From positions 1-6,229 of the forward strand of contig JAEXPG010000219.1 of the NCBI GenBank assembly GCA_023447015.1: a stretch of 6,229 bases of DNA. The letters run 5' to 3'. How positions within the stretch are numbered: position 1 is the first letter of the stretch; each line of letters opens with the position of its first letter. Source of the stretch: Verrucomicrobiota bacterium. GTDB taxonomy: Bacteria > Verrucomicrobiota > Verrucomicrobiia > Opitutales > Opitutaceae. Below the pieces are notes generated by a model that was not told the origin of the DNA, did not search any database, and worked only from the letters and a program-made list of their open reading frames with translations. Positions 5,896 to 6,229 of this stretch are shown here, piece by piece. The translations under genes were made by a program, and so were the position numbers.

Positions 5896-6229
5896 TCAGG
5901 CTTCCTTCTTGGAGTCGAGGAGGCGCTCGTCGAACTTCATGCCGAGCGAGAGGCCGAGACCCTCGAGCTTCTCCTTGATTTCGTTGAGCGACTTCTTGCC
6001 GAAGTTGCGGTACTTGAGCATCTCCTGCTCGGTCTTCATCGCCAGCTCACCAACGGTGGTGATGTTGGCGTTGTTGAGACAGTTGGCGGCGCGAACCGAC
6101 ATCTCGATCTCGTTGACCGACATGTTGAGGAGCTTGCGGAGCTTGTTCTGCTCCTCGCTGACCTCGGGCTGGACGCTCTCGAACTCGTAGTGCTCCTGCG
6201 AGACCCGGTCGAAGACGTCGAGGTGATGC
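5896..6229 (-). CDS. rpoA: RNA polymerase alpha subunit, C-terminal part
   Basis: The frame is open from the window edge to a TGA at 5896-5898 and gives 110 residues. They cover the acidic linker (around ESVQPEVSEEQNKLRK) and the whole alpha C-terminal domain. That domain binds promoter UP elements and activators. The helix-hairpin-helix core is intact: SVRAANCLNNANI contains the residues equivalent to E. coli Arg265, Asn268 and Cys269, and NFGKKSLNEIKEKL the loop equivalent to Gly296-Lys298-Ser299. After it comes GLGLSLGMKFDERLLDSKKEA, a short charged tail. The methionine at 6123 is internal. The N-terminal dimerisation domain lies beyond the right edge. It is cotranscribed with rplQ by position. 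The 70-base gap between them is GC-rich, with no clear signal. Confidence 0.97.
   Translation of the reverse strand, partial: HHLDVFDRVSQEHYEFESVQPEVSEEQNKLRKLLNMSVNEIEMSVRAANCLNNANITTVGELAMKTEQEMLKYRNFGKKSLNEIKEKLEGLGLSLGMKFDERLLDSKKEA

Noticed and set aside
5178..5978. 266-codon open frame on the plus strand opposite rplQ and the rpoA end
   Set aside because: It is antisense to rplQ and rpoA and has leucine/glycine-rich low-complexity sequence without family features.
1..6229. Mobile elements, CRISPR arrays, tRNA or rRNA genes, toxin-antitoxin or defence modules
   Set aside because: No transposase-like protein, tandem repeat array, clover-leaf-like sequence or paired small genes were seen. 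The genes are conserved housekeeping or envelope types, with uniform base composition.

Overview
The window reads as ordinary, GC-rich chromosomal housekeeping DNA from a Gram-negative-type bacterium. The RpoA C-terminus, the lysine/alanine-tailed RplQ, the use of third-position G/C and the lack of Shine-Dalgarno sequences would fit a member of Verrucomicrobiota, perhaps Opitutales. That placement is an impression from the proteins, not a database result.

Layout: one gene lies on the plus strand, a transglutaminase-like protease-fold protein missing only its first few residues (1-814). It converges on a block of minus-strand genes that reads from right to left. That block is: the RNA polymerase alpha subunit C-terminus (5896-6229, partial); ribosomal protein L17 (5340-5825); a small one-helix membrane protein with a zinc ribbon (4997-5266); GMP synthase (3376-4914); an exported protein of unknown function (2427-3191); and histidinol dehydrogenase (966-2261). 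All gaps are under 190 bases, and they hold hairpins rather than further genes.

Transcription units, inferred from hairpins and spacing: rpoA-rplQ is the end of the classic ribosomal-protein operon. It is followed by two hairpins, the second a 15-bp stem capped by a UCCG tetraloop. The zinc-ribbon gene and guaA may form the next unit, closed by a good intrinsic terminator at about 3304-3343. The exported-protein gene and hisD follow, apparently as separate units. The leader of the exported-protein gene contains a 13-bp perfect inverted repeat.

Functionally the genes are mixed: transcription and translation (rpoA, rplQ), purine synthesis (guaA), histidine synthesis (hisD) and two uncharacterised envelope proteins. 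I see no mobile element, CRISPR array, RNA gene or defence-like cassette, and no convincing undescribed multi-gene system. The most interesting items are small: the terminator that overlaps a possible start codon, the long inverted repeat, the conserved-looking zinc-ribbon membrane protein, and the absence of Shine-Dalgarno motifs at every minus-strand start.
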